The notes beneath the pieces are model-generated. The model was not told the DNA's origin. It was given only the letters and a program-made list of their open reading frames with translations, and did not search any database. A program made the position numbers and the translations under genes. Shown one piece after another: positions 1-10,893 of a DNA stretch of 64,000 nt. Within the stretch, counting starts at the first letter, position 1; every line of letters begins with the position of its first letter. The stretch covers positions 85,052,964 through 85,116,963 of the forward strand of contig CM057228.1 of assembly GCA_029891385.1 (NCBI GenBank). The letters are read 5' to 3'. Origin of the DNA: Erythroxylum novogranatense. Taxonomy: Eukaryota > Streptophyta > Magnoliopsida > Malpighiales > Erythroxylaceae.

Positions 1-453
1 AGTACTAACAATCAAAGGCCTATCCAACAAAGATGAACTCACACCATGCAATGCTATGCTCGCAGTAAACAAAAGAGTGCGTGGAACGTAATCAATCAAC
101 ACAATATTGTTGAATCAAGTAATCGAGCCATACTGTGATAACCTCAAAGTCAAAGCAGCTCTGACTTCCTCCTGGTCATGGCAAACACTCTTCTTGCCGC
201 TGACCCTTGGCCTTCTGGAGGAGCAGTCTTCCTTGCAGTCCCAGGCGCCTACCTCAAGAATCGTGCGTTCCCACTGCTCTCGCACGCTAGGAGCTCTGGC
301 TGTGACCCTCTAGTCTCGGTGCTGTGGACAATGCTTGGCTATATGTCCCTTCTCTCCGCATCTCAAACAAACTCCAAGTGATCGAGGCACTCTCCACGAT
401 GGTGCTTCCCTTTGGTCACATAAGGGATAAGTGAACCCGCTCCTTCCAGCTTT

Positions 454-1431
454 CTACACTGTGCCTCCCACATTAGAGGCTTGCCTCAAACAGCTCTCAC
501 TGCTTGTTCTGGTAGCCCCATCGCTACCCACTTCACTGATTGAAAGAGCTCCTCGTGCTCCTCTCAGCAATGGAGCACTAGCACCTTCCGAAAGTCTGCT
601 CCTGTTCTTCCTCTTCTTGTTCGCTTCATTCCTGATATTCTCCAGTTTCTCAGCCTGGAGAGCAGCATCCACTAACTGCTGGTAGTCACAGAAATTATGA
701 ATCAGGACTTTCTCCCTAATCCCTAAGTGAAGACCTCCTTCAAACTTGCAGCACTTGTCTTCCTCTGTCGCCACAATGTTAGGCTGCGATATCGTGAAAG
801 TCGTGTGAACTTCACTCATACTCGCCACACTCATGTCCCTCTGCATAAGATTCAGAAATTCTCTGGCCTTCTCTTGCACATAGACCCTGGACAGATACTT
901 CTTCCTGAACACTTCCACAAAGTCCTTCCATGCCAGCACCGAAGGAACAACCTGACTGTGGGGCACTGATTCCCACCAATGCAGCGCATCACCCTGTAAC
1001 AAACTGATTGCATAATTCAGCTTGTCCTCATCTGAGCATCTCATCTGAACTAGAACCCTCTCGATCCTCTTCAACCAGGCTTCAGCCTCTTCTGGATTGG
1101 TAGTCCCACTGAAATCCACAGCCCCAAACTTCCGGAGCTTATCATACTGTCCACTCCTGTCTACTGGAGCTTGCATCGGCATCTGCGATCCCTGTCCCAT
1201 GGCATACGTGAAAGCCTGAGCAAAGGCTTGAAAGAAACTCGGATCCATGTGAGTTCCCTGAGGCATAGGAGGAGGCGGTGGAGGCACTTCTTGTTGCAAA
1301 CTAGGTGCCTCTAAAATCGGAACAGAATGTGTCCCGGCATCCTGAGGAACATGGGATTCATCCGTACTCCCCTGACGAGAATGAGATCGAGTCATAGCTC
1401 CCTGAGTTCTCCTTCGAGGTGGCATGTTCAC
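454..1431 (-). CDS. Retrotransposon Gag protein (Ty3/gypsy), decayed at the 3' end
   Basis: A 325-codon reading frame begins with ATG close to the LTR. An N-terminal region rich in proline, glutamine and methionine (residues 1-90, with a run of six prolines) is followed by the retrotransposon gag core at about 95-270. The core has the block AEAWLKRIERVL, then LLQGDALHWWESV, then F-RKKYL and a glutamate- and leucine-rich stretch, all typical of gypsy gag. Gag forms the virus-like particle that packages the element RNA. The expected CCHC zinc knuckle is not in this frame. Cysteine pairs (CPLC and CLRCG) appear just downstream in another frame, so the 3' end has probably suffered a frameshift. 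It is an element gene, not a host gene. Confidence 0.85.
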   Translation of the reverse strand: MNMPPRRRTQGAMTRSHSRQGSTDESHVPQDAGTHSVPILEAPSLQQEVPPPPPPMPQGTHMDPSFFQAFAQAFTYAMGQGSQMPMQAPVDRSGQYDKLRKFGAVDFSGTTNPEEAEAWLKRIERVLVQMRCSDEDKLNYAISLLQGDALHWWESVPHSQVVPSVLAWKDFVEVFRKKYLSRVYVQEKAREFLNLMQRDMSVASMSEVHTTFTISQPNIVATEEDKCCKFEGGLHLGIREKVLIHNFCDYQQLVDAALQAEKLENIRNEANKKRKNRSRLSEGASAPLLRGARGALSISEVGSDGATRTSSESCLRQASNVGGTV

Positions 1432-1568
1432 TCCTTGAATAGAAAACCATTGAAAACTTTAGTTCAAGTAAGACACATTTCAAAATATGCAAAACAGTTC
1501 CAATCATGTAAAACAATGCAGTTATTTCTTGAAAGTGATGTCATGCGACCTCAGATCAAAAACCTAGC

Positions 1569-1579
1569 GCTCGATACCA
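1569..1579 (-). other. Primer-binding site, initiator-Met tRNA-like variant
   Basis: On the minus strand the sequence is TGGTATCGAGC, four bases inside the LTR end. The usual plant PBS matching initiator tRNA-Met is TGGTATCAGAGC, so one base appears to be missing. The same variant is found in the copia element at 51199-51209. Confidence 0.7.
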
Positions 1580-1583
1580 AACA

Positions 1584-3802
1584 TGTTGGACCCATTGCGG
1601 AGCCCAACGTCGGACATGAGAGCGTGGCGTAATACATGCTACTTATACTTTTAAGGAAAAGACCCGCGGAAGATTAATGGGCCTGCTTTAAATAAACAAG
1701 GTGAAACATGCAAATGTAACAGTTTAGAAAGGAGACCATCGAAAGTTCAATGGACCCATCGTGAATAAACTCAAAACTTACTTTAATGCTCTAAAACATA
1801 TCCAAATCCGTAATTCATGTTCCAAAAGGTAATATCTCAAAACAATTTACAACTTTGAATTCAAGAGCCAAAAATCTAAAACACTCTTGAACCAATGATA
1901 ATTGAAATGTAACTAAAGTCTTGTTTTCCAAAATATAACATTGAAAATAAACAAACATAATGAAATGAAAATGGGAGTGCTGCCGAAACTCGTGACTCAC
2001 TCGATCTCTGGCTCGTCACCTGTATGGGGGAGATTAGAGGGGGTGAGCTATAAAGCTCGTGGGAACATATTTATAATATAGAAATAAGCAAAAGTATTCA
2101 AAAATAAACTCATTGCCGTGATACTTGTTGAAATCATAGTCATTGATCATGTATATGTCTTTGTCTTGAAAAATGCTTGATTCTTGAACAATGCATGATG
2201 CATGGCACATAACAAATCATAACACATAACACGATGGTTTGGGTGTCCCGGGTTCGTGACGTACTACACATGCCATCGAAATGTTGATGTGTAGACGTAG
2301 TTTCGTGAGGGAATCCTTGTGAGAAACCCTGTGCCACAGTCGGGCAGGCGGGAGAAGCCTTTTCATGAGTCAATGTGCACTTGACTATCGTGAGGGACAC
2401 CGCAAACTCACATAAGTATGCTTAATTCATGTTCTTATAAACTTGTTTGCCAAACTGGCACTTGCTTGTAAACTTGCTTGTAATCTTGCTTGTCTTGTAT
2501 TTCGTAAAACTTGAATTCATGTACTTGTATTCGTGAAAGGAGAACACTCCTTTGTGAAAATCTTGATAATAATCATGAATGCAAATTACAATGCAGAATA
2601 TAATCATTCATGGTAGTATGCAATGCGATCGTGGATGATGTAATGTAAATGCATGAGATCTTGCTTGGTTTGAACTAAACAATGAGTACTTAATTACTCT
2701 ATTATAAACATGAACCCACCTTGGAATTCTTGCTTGTTCTTGTTTAGGGATGAGTTTCCTCTTGAGCCTCTTGATCCTCTTGCCTCACTTGATTTCCTTA
2801 ACCAAATAGCCAAAATCTAAATCAATTTGGTGTAGAAATCGGAAGATCAAACTTTAACCATTTAAACTACAACCAAAACTGAAACAAGAATTTCATACTC
2901 AACTTCCGTCAAAAATTGAAGATTCTTAGAGACTGATTCAGAACTTCATTTCTTCATGAAACTTGTATCCCTACGTCTCTAGTTTACAACGCAAAAAGAA
3001 TCACCTCATTTGGACATCTACATCAAAAGTTATGCCCAAAATACCGAAGCATGTCGCAGCAGGAAATTGACCGTTCGCCGCGACGAGAAACTGGAGCACA
3101 TCGCGACGAGCGCGCGCCCCGCGACGAACACATCTGCAGGTCGCGACGTGCGACGGCGTAAACCTCCCGAAACTCTTTTTTTTCACTTTTCTCAACCATA
3201 ATCCTCCCATCTTTCAATTATAAACACATCTAAACATTAAAACACCTCTAATACTTCATTTCTAACATCAAAATCATCAACAAAACAACAATCCAAGCAA
3301 ATCTACCAAAGTTCACCATAAACCCTAAACCAACGATTTCTACTCAATCCAAGCAAAACTAAGGTTAGATTCAACCTAAACAAGAGTAGAAGAGTATAAC
3401 TTACCTTAAGGATGCTTGAAATCTGTCGAAAATCCTCAAACCTAAGCTTTCTCTTTTCCTCTTCTTCCTCTCCTCTCACTGCCGACTCTCTCCTTCGTTT
3501 CTCTTCTTTCTATTTTTCCCTTTCTTTCTTTCTTTCTATTTCTTTAATTCCTTTAGCCTACATAAATGAGCAAGGACTATTATGCCCTCCTACACTTAGC
3601 CTAAAACTTCTTAACTCAAATACCTTGACCATATTGCCCTTATAAAAATCTACTCTTCCTTAACCATTATTCCACACTAAACTCAATTAAATCCAAAAAA
3701 AATTTCCATGAATATTCTCAATAAAATCAAACTATACATAAATCATAAATCAATTTAATTAATACTTAATAACTTCAAGAAAAACAAATTTGGGGCCTAA
3801 CA
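1584..3802 (-). repeat. 5' LTR of the left gypsy element
   Basis: The LTR runs from TGTTGG (1584) to CCTAACA (3802), giving the TG...CA ends of an LTR read on the minus strand. It is 2,219 bp long. It shares blocks in the same order with the solo LTR at 30728-34452: a GAGCT...AGCTC motif near 2045 (31582), a CATCTACATCAAAAGTTATG block at 3013 (32549), the GC-rich array at 3076 (32611) and a CCATAATCCTCCCATCTTTC block at 3196 (32730). The two are members of one family or of close families. Polypyrimidine stretches (3440-3545) lie near the LTR start on the minus strand. Confidence 0.8.
3076..3150 (-). repeat. GC-rich spaced decamer array inside LTR
   Basis: Near-copies of CGCCGCGACG start at 3076, 3099, 3117 and 3139, spaced 23, 18 and 22 bp. 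The surrounding LTR is AT-rich, so this short block stands out. The homologous block in the solo LTR at 32611 has identical spacing. See the findings for the other elements that carry such arrays. Confidence 0.75.
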
Positions 3803-3840
3803 TAATAATTAACATTTTCAACCACAACATACTATCATCT

Positions 3841-4770
3841 CTTGGCAGTCTTTCATCCTTGATATGGTTGGATCTATTCGAGAATAGATTAAAATGGAAA
3901 TTTTGATTTAAAAGGTTGTTGACATTTAATTGTAAGAATATGTTCGTATCTAAATCATAATTCCATGTACACATCCTCCAATTTTTATTCATGTTGAGTT
4001 TATCTAAATTGTCATATCTTAGCAATCTCACAAGATTGAACAAGTTGTACTTAGGATCGAACGAAATCAAGGGTTTTAAATCATTTCATGGTATAAAATG
4101 ATTTCTTTGTTTAACCTTTTGAATTATTTAGCTAAGTACTATGTAATCTTGAAGTTATAACATTAACTAATAATTAACACTTGTAATCATTCTAAACTCA
4201 GGTGTTGGAGGAGGGTCGATGTTGAATAATCTGGAGTTCCTTGACTTGAGGTAGTTTTAATCAAGTTGATTTTAGTACTTTATTATCGCTCAATTGACTT
4301 TATCTCTAAAAACCTTGAATCTTGAAAACAATGAAATAAAGGGATCCATAAATGTGACAAGTAAAAAGAAGCATTTCTCTTTTGTCGACTAGCAATTTAA
4401 TATGATTATTAAGATTCAGGAAGTTATATGTTCTTATTTCACTAAGTTTCCTTCTTTGTTTTCTAGAATTAAATGCTTTAATTCATTTGGAGGAGTTGTG
4501 ATTGGGTGACAATGAGATCAACAAATTTGAGACTTCAAAAGGTAATGTTGCATTGTCTGATCAATCTTTGGAGAAATTATAAACATACGATTTTCATAAC
4601 TACATCACTTACATCTTGAAATTGGAATATAAGCAAAAAATTGACTGGATAAGTGAATCTGTCTAATTATCTAAATGTTTCAATCTTACACAAATGGCCA
4701 AGAAGTTAAGAGATTGAATAGCCTGGAATTGCTTGACCTTAGTTATAATCGATTTAACAATAACACCTAA
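3841..4770 (+). pseudogene. Leucine-rich-repeat receptor-like gene remnant
   Basis: Plus-strand translation shows LRR units: LGSLSSLIWLDLFENRL (3841-3891), LSNLTRLNKLYLGSNEIK (about 4018-4071), LNNLEFLDLR (about 4222-4250), a unit with HLEEL-stop-LGDNEINKF (about 4470-4540) and NSLELLDLSYNRFN (about 4708-4755). Stretches between them begin with GTA or GTAAT and look like introns, which fits receptor-like proteins whose exons each hold one or a few repeats. In-frame stops at about 3904 and 4500, and the absence of a signal peptide, transmembrane segment and start, show it is dead. The 5' end abuts the gypsy LTR, so that insertion or a later deletion may have removed the upstream part. Intact family members are cell-surface receptors in defence or development. 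Confidence 0.7.
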
Positions 4771-4893
4771 AGGTAATATTGATGTTTTATTGTTTGTTCA
4801 ACTTAATTCACTTTACAATTGTTGATTAATTCCCTAACATAAAATCTCTTCTTTTTGTTTGTTCTGTTGTCTCCACGTTTTGGCTGGTAGAAA

Positions 4894-5071
4894 GGAGAAG
4901 CTACAACTGAGGAAGCGAAGAAAAGTAATCATGTTATGAGGAAACGGGAGAAGAGACAACAAACTCGCAAACTTGACTCGCATATTGAAGAACAATTTGG
5001 CAGTGGACATTTTTTAGCTTACATGAAGAAGATCCAGAGGAAGAAGGGCAAGAGAGTTGGGCTGCCTAAGT
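4894..5071 (+). pseudogene. RPS8: Ribosomal protein eS8 C-terminal fragment
   Basis: The translation contains [13 protein letters not shown], then RKREKRQQ, then [20 protein letters not shown] and [10 protein letters not shown]. This matches the C-terminal part of the small-subunit ribosomal protein eS8 family ([33 protein letters not shown]). The conserved stretch that normally lies between HIEEQFG and YMKK (roughly two dozen residues, with the CISSRPGQCGR block) is missing. A TAG stop at 4888 lies immediately upstream in frame, and there is no N-terminal three-quarters of the protein. Family and match are clear; whether it arose by retrocopying or by genomic rearrangement cannot be told. 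It lies directly behind the LRR remnant, so two unrelated dead fragments are joined here. Confidence 0.75.
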
Positions 5072-5127
5072 TTTATATATCAAACTTTTGTTTTCACCTT
5101 ATATTTCTTACTTTTGGAACATTTTGA

Positions 5128-5524
5128 ACAATCAAGACACATAGGTCCAAATAGTGCTACAGTTAAACTTTTGGTTAGAATACTTATACTTATCGATGTG
5201 ATTTGTTCAATTAAATTGTGCATTTAATACACTCAAGTTATTTCTAATTTATATTTATCGATGAGATTTGTTCAATTAAATGGTGCATTTAATACATTTA
5301 ATTCATTTCGTCATGTTCTTATGATACACGAATAATTATTAAAATTAATTATATACTAAAAAAATTGAAGAATTATTAAATAAATAAATTTATAAAATAT
5401 TGAATAGTTATTAAATAAATAAGATTAAAAATTGTTTTTAATAATTATTAAATTTAAAAAATTTTAAATTAAAATGATTTTAGAAAAAAGGATAATAATT
5501 AAAAAATATTATAACTATTTGTAA
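5128..5524. other. AT-rich gene-free stretch
   Basis: Low-complexity A/T sequence. A short direct repeat containing TGAGATTTGTTCAATTAAAT and TGCATTTAATACA appears twice (about 5195-5232 and 5262-5300). No coding or RNA feature is seen. Confidence 0.5.
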
Positions 5525-5794
5525 AAATGTCGTGGAAGACGGACATCGCGAAATGTCACTTTCTGCAACATTTCACAAAAAGATTAATCTTTCGGTGACA
5601 TTTTTTAAAACGTTACGGAATATCTGTATTTTCTATGACGTTTTGTGAAAAACATCGCAAAATCTTTTTATCTATTTTCATATTTTGCGACGTTTTAAAA
5701 TATTATGGAAGACATTCTACGATATTTTTGACATTTTGTGACATTTTTTAAACATTACAAAATACGTCACATAATTTACTGTTTTCTTGTAGTG
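5525..5794. mobile_element. Orphan CACTA-type transposon terminus
   Basis: The right end reads TTTTCTTGTAGTG (to 5794), the inverted form of the plant CACTA terminus CACTACAAGAAAA, followed by TTA. Upstream lies a series of short degenerate motifs of the type GACATTTT, CGACGTTTT and CGTTACGGAATA, in both orientations, as expected of CACTA subterminal repeats. A matching left terminus was not found, so this is a truncated or very diverged non-autonomous copy. The complete element at 58517-59945 has the same terminus and the same TTA flank but different subterminal words. Confidence 0.6.
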
Positions 5795-6822
5795 TTAGCA
5801 GACATTTTCGTAAGAGTGTTCGGAACCCAAAATATTATAGCATTACACCGCCGTTTCTGTCACGTCATCTCTTTCAACGAAAAACCTTCAGTACATCTTA
5901 TCTCTTCATCACATCTTTTCAGTTTGTTTTCCTAAATTTATCAAGGCCATTATTCCTTCTTATCAGAATGTAGATTACCTTCCGTTCAATGTATAGAATG
6001 GTTGGTGTGAGTGTGACACGAGCAAAAGCCAAGATAAGAATATATTCAAATTATCTAAACAGTATACAGTTGAGGCAGCGGTCATGAAGCCGTTACACGT
6101 TCGTCGATGTCGGGGCAGAAACGAAAGCTGTGACGTAAAATCTGATGAGGTTCGAAGCACAAATGGACCCCATTTCCCCATTATCCAAATCCAATATAAT
6201 ATAATAATATCCTGAATTTAAAAAGAAAAAGTAGCCATAACAGACTCTTTTATGACACGCAATTGAATGTCATCTTCAACTTACGCACGCAAAAAACAGA
6301 AAAGGAAAAGATGAGTCATTGGCTTGTAATCCATCCTTGACCAGACCTCAATCATTATTCAGGTTCAGCACTTTTACTAAAATGGATAAATTGAAGGAAC
6401 ATCTAATCTGATCTGATCCATCTTCATCAAATTATCCGTTAAAGCCGTCCTAACGGTAGAAGAACAAACAGCACGTGAGTAAGACAGTGTTAGAAACAAG
6501 CGCAATTCGCAAGCGACTGTCACACAAGAGAATGGTCGGTGAAATAAAATGGCCGCCAGAGACAATTAAAGAAAGAAGACTACTTCCAGAAGACAACTTC
6601 TAAGATTGATTCTTTTTAAAATTTCAAATCCTTATCTTCATCAAAAGTCAAATCACTTTCCTTGATTGCCTCAATGTATGTAACATATCCCCCTCCTTTT
6701 TTGGCCTTCAGAACTTCTTTTGCCAACTCACCCTTTTTATCTGTTCTCCTGCTCCTCCTCCAATCCAGCTTCAAACTTTCTCTGCTTTCCTGTCTTGTTT
6801 GCGTTTTCGGCTTTCTTCTTCA
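5795..6822 (+). promoter_or_regulatory. Upstream region and 5' UTR of the epimerase gene
   Basis: About 1 kb without a coding feature. The last 150 bases are pyrimidine-rich (CTCCTGCTCCTCCTCC near 6750), typical of a plant 5' UTR. A/T-rich words around 6195-6210 could serve as a TATA element, but this is only a guess. No transcription start can be fixed from sequence alone. Confidence 0.35.
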
Positions 6823-9800
6823 ATGGCTGGGCATAAAATCCTTGTCACTGGTGGGGCTGGCTTCATTGGATCCCACACTGTAGTGCAGCTCCTCAAGGAT
6901 GGTTTCCAGGTTTCTATCATTGATAATCTGGACAATTCTGTTCCAGAAGCTGTTGATAGAGTGAGGGAATTGGTGGGTCCTGAGTTGTCGGAGAAACTGG
7001 AGTTCAATCTGGTATGGTTTCCCTTCTTGATCATACTTGAACTCTGTTTTTGCTTGAGATGAATTCGGAGGATTTAGTCATGCAAACAAAATAAAGAAAT
7101 GTGGGTTAGTAACAGGGTTCCAAGGCTCAATTTGGTACAGTGTTCATAGCCAGGATCATTCACATGGACCAAAAAGTTCCATCATTTTTTTCTTTAAGAT
7201 AGTATTCTGTAGTTATTCATTTCATGAAGGATAATGGTCTTTACGTCTGTAATGATTTTTGGTTCAATTGGTGTATTGCAGGGTGATCTGAGAAATAAGG
7301 CTGATTTGGAGAAGCTGTTTTCACAAAACAAGTAAGTGAACATATGGTAGGGTCTTAAGTTAACGCTGAAATTAACAATTCAAGTTTTCTAGGTTGGTAA
7401 AACTTAATCTGACTAGGTTCTTTTCGGTCTTCTATCTGTGTTTTTCTATCTTCCTGGTGAAAAGGTAGAATCTTTGTGAGCGTAGTGTTTAACTCTTTTC
7501 CATGGACCATACTTGTGTTACTATCCAATGAAAATGAATCAGAAGCTTGAGAATTCAAACCATGCGGATATCAATATGTGAGATTTTTCTTCATCTTCTG
7601 TGAGGTGGTTTACATACCTGAAATTTTGACAGATTTGATGCTGTGATCCATTTTGCTGGCCTTAAGGCCGTTGGCGAGAGTGTTGCAAATCCTCGACGTT
7701 ATTTTGACAACAATTTAGTGGGCACTATCAACCTCTACGAGGTCATGGCAAAATATAATTGTAAGAAGGTAAATCGCTGTTTTAGATTCCCAATCTTTTC
7801 AAAGATCACTTTCTGGTTTTGGAATTGAGGCTTGTATAACATGTGAACATGACAAACTGATTCTAAGAAACTATCAGTACACATAATCCATTCTTAATCT
7901 CCCAAGTCTTTTTTTCCTGAGGAAAGCAAGTTTTCAAATGAGATTCCAAGAGCTGGGATTTGATAATACTTGGAAGTATTTACAAAAGAAGTAAGAGAAG
8001 TACAGGGTATGGATTATTTTCCCAAATTTGAATCCTTGAACATATATGGGAATGTGGGATCTATAAAATTAGATGGTTGCTTGTACCTATTTTTTACTCT
8101 TATATTTGGGAGTTGAAATAAAAGATAATATTCATGGTGGAGGCCTTTCTCAAATTAGCAATGTTAATCTTCCTTAAGGACTGCAGTTTTTGCCTTGCTG
8201 AGCCCAGCAGGTAGAACTTATTATTTTGTTTTCAACCACAGCAGCATTACCAACATTTTTCTCCATTTGTAATCCTTCTATTGGCAACTGTTTATGTGGA
8301 GAATCAGTTGTAGCAATTGAAAATTGAAAAGTTCTTTTACTTATTATTTTTCTCATTCAGCAATAAAAAATCGTCATGATTCGTCTCATGGTTCTAAGTT
8401 GCAGTTGCAGTTACTGTGATTTGTCACAATTGTGTTCGCATTTCCTGCAGTTACATCATCTACAATTACTATAATTGTCTGCGACCACAGCATAATCTGT
8501 AGTCTGCAATGTAAAACCTTGATTCATCTTTCAGAGCATCACTTTTCTTCCACTTCACCCAAATATTTTCCCTCACACTCATTGTGGCTCTGATGTGACC
8601 TATTGAAAGCTTGTAATCATTGTTAATCTCAAGTGGATAGCCTTATTACTTTCCTCACTATTAATAGAAACTTCATGATCAATTTCTGAAAACTGCTGTG
8701 TTTGTCAGATAGTTTTTGCATGCTTTCTTTGTACTGATAATGGCTTCGAATTTTCTTGCCATATGGGTTTTGTATGGGATGCATCCAAATAGATGGTATT
8801 CTCTTCATCTGCAACTGTTTATGGCCAACCTGAAAAAATACCATGTGTTGAAGACTTCGAGTTAAAGGCTATGAATCCTTATGGCCGAACAAAGGTGAAT
8901 GTGAACTTATTTATTATCCTTTGAAGTTAACAATTTTACCATCAAATCTCTTTGGAATCTGCACTTGTTTTAACCTGCTGGAGTTGAAAAAGGTACCTCT
9001 ACTAGTGCACTCCGTTACTGGTTATTATGCTATTTTTTCAGCTTTTTCTTGAAGAAATTGCTAGAGATATTCAAAAAGCAGAACCAGAATGGAGTATCAT
9101 TTTATTGAGATACTTCAATCCTGTTGGAGCTCATGAGAGTGGTAAGATTGGTGAAGACCCCAAGGGTATCCCAAACAATCTTATGCCATACATACAGCAA
9201 GTGGCAGTTGGCAGATTGCCTGAGCTTAATGTGTATGGCCATGATTATCCCACAAAGGATGGCAGTGCGGTATGTATTTCTGTGTAGTTGTTTTCCCTAT
9301 TTGAAGGATAGAAGTTATTTTGAGAATTGGAAGGATAGAAGTTGAGGAGAATTAAGAAATGTGTCACTGGTTCCCATAAAACCCACACAGTGAAACAGAA
9401 GTACTACCATTCAGATCTAGTGCGCGTAGAATAACATTCTCAGTAACTACCTTGTGGGTTTACAATATACTCCAATCTTTTGTGTGGATAGGTTCGAGAC
9501 TACATCCATGTTATGGACCTGGCAGATGGTCATATTGCTGCTCTTCGTAAGCTTTATGCTACAAAAAGCATAGGTAATTATGTCACCTCTTTACTTGTGC
9601 CTGTTTTGTTCGGTCAACTGGCAGTGAGGTCATATTTGAACTTTAGGAGTGAAGAGCCAATAAGCAAAGTCTGTGATGTGACCTTGGTTCGGTAAAAGTT
9701 ATTGGTTCTGGGAGAGATTTTTCATAACATATACTACTTGCTTTTGAAAACTTCATCATCTATGCTCCTGTAATTAGGTTGTGTTGCCTACAACTTGGGA

Positions 9801-10284
9801 ACTGGACGTGGAACATCTGTGCTTGAAATGGTTGCTGCGTTTGAAAAAGCTTCTGGGAAGGTGACTGTTCCTTATTTTCTCTCAGTTTTCTGTAGATCTC
9901 TTTTTTTCTCTCCACAAAACAAGTCAAAATGACTGGGTATATGTTTATAGAAAATCGCTATTAAGCTTTGTCCAAGAAGGCCTGGGGATGCTACAGCTGT
10001 CTATGCTTCTACAGAAAAAGCTGAGAAAGAACTTGGCTGGAAGTAGGTTCCTAATCCTTATAGCTTGCTGATTATGTTACTTAAATTTCTTTGGTTAAAT
10101 CTTCTCTTAACATTTTGCTTGCTAGATATAGGCTGGCATAATCATAATTGACGACAAGTTGTAGACTTTTTAAGTGCTTTGGTTTGATGGCAATGACAGG
10201 GCAAGATATGGCGTGGAAGAAATGTGTCGGGATCAGTGGAACTGGGCAAGCAAAAATCCATGGGGTTACCAGAAAAACCCTTGA
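6823..10284 (+). CDS. UGE: UDP-glucose 4-epimerase, nine exons
   Basis: The enzyme interconverts UDP-glucose and UDP-galactose (and related sugars) in the cytosol, supplying galactose for cell-wall polymers and galactolipids. Coding exons are 6823-7011, 7282-7331, 7633-7768, 8793-8894, 9042-9269, 9492-9573, 9778-9860, 9951-10042 and 10200-10284. All introns are GT-AG, and the joined frame is open for 348 codons, the normal family length. The NAD-binding glycine motif GGAGFIG is at residues 10-16. The catalytic serine/threonine block SSSATVYG is at 129-136 and the YxxxK pair is Y155/K159 (NPYGRTK). The protein ends in [12 protein letters not shown] 6823 has a good context (TTCAATGG) and gives the usual short N-terminus. 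The sequence most resembles the plant UGE1/UGE3 type, which is an inference from memory. No defect is seen. Confidence 0.97.
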
Positions 10285-10305
10285 ATGACTTTCTCATGTG
10301 TATAA

Positions 10306-10311
10306 TAAACT
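10306..10311 (+). terminator. Candidate polyadenylation signal of the epimerase gene
   Basis: AATAAA lies 22 bases after the stop codon. It may be too close to be the main signal, but it is the only canonical hexamer seen near the gene end. Confidence 0.4.
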
Positions 10312-10893
10312 AATCAACCATTCTTTGCTCAACAGTTCCTTTCCTTGTGTCTTTAGGTGCTGCTAATAACTCCATTATGACAAAACATATCAGAACAAAT
10401 ACCTAAGGCTGTAGATCTTCAGATTTTTTATTTTATCAATTCAATTCAGGATAGAGCACAGCAGCTTCCGCCAATATCTTTATTTCTTAAAGAATTCCAG
10501 GAAGAAAACAAAACAATGTCTTTCTACCATCACGTCTGTATCAGTTCTAAGAAGCAACACCCACCCTTTTCGTTTTCGTTTAATGCTTTATTCTCAGGGG
10601 ATCCATCTCCATGCAGAATTAGCATGTAATCTTCAAAAGGTTTAGTTAATAACTCGCTTTGTTTATTGAGTGAACGTCATACTAGTAACTACTCCTACTA
10701 GTATGGATAAGCTATTCGATTATTCCTGTCAGCCAAGTTGACCTGGATATTTTAAACTATGGCAATGCGATGCAATGCAACAAGGCTTACGAAAACCAAG
10801 TCCCTTTCCGTAGCCATAAAATAGATACTCACGCAAATACCATATTGTTTGCTAGAGTACAGGGACCTGCAGTTTAAGAAAAGAAAAGCAAGT
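10312..10893. other. Intergenic region between the epimerase and CASP-like genes
   Basis: Nothing coding is seen. It presumably holds the 3' UTR of the epimerase gene and the promoter and 5' UTR of the next gene. A short inverted repeat, CTAGTAACTACTCCTACTAG, lies at 10682-10701. Confidence 0.4.

Larger units (their letters stand above)
1..3802 (-). mobile_element. Ty3/gypsy LTR retrotransposon, 5' part (runs off the left edge)
   Basis: A minus-strand element is entered at its 5' end. Reading right to left there is an LTR (3802 to 1584), a primer-binding site directly next to it (1579 to 1569), a gag reading frame (1431 to 454), and then decayed sequence in which a retropepsin-like trace (STHSF, cf. 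family DSGATHSF) can be made out near 60-90. The order LTR-PBS-gag-protease is that of Ty3/gypsy elements. The protein resembles gag of the chromovirus (Tekay/Del) group, but the lineage is an inference. The pol genes and 3' LTR lie outside the window, so completeness cannot be judged. The bases after the LTR are TAATA (3803-3807), the expected target duplication if the other end carries the same five bases. Confidence 0.85.

Noticed and set aside
10849..10893. Upstream extension of the CASP-like protein from a TTG at 10849
   Set aside because: Not an ATG, and the added residues are unlike the family N-terminus; the first ATG is at 10894.
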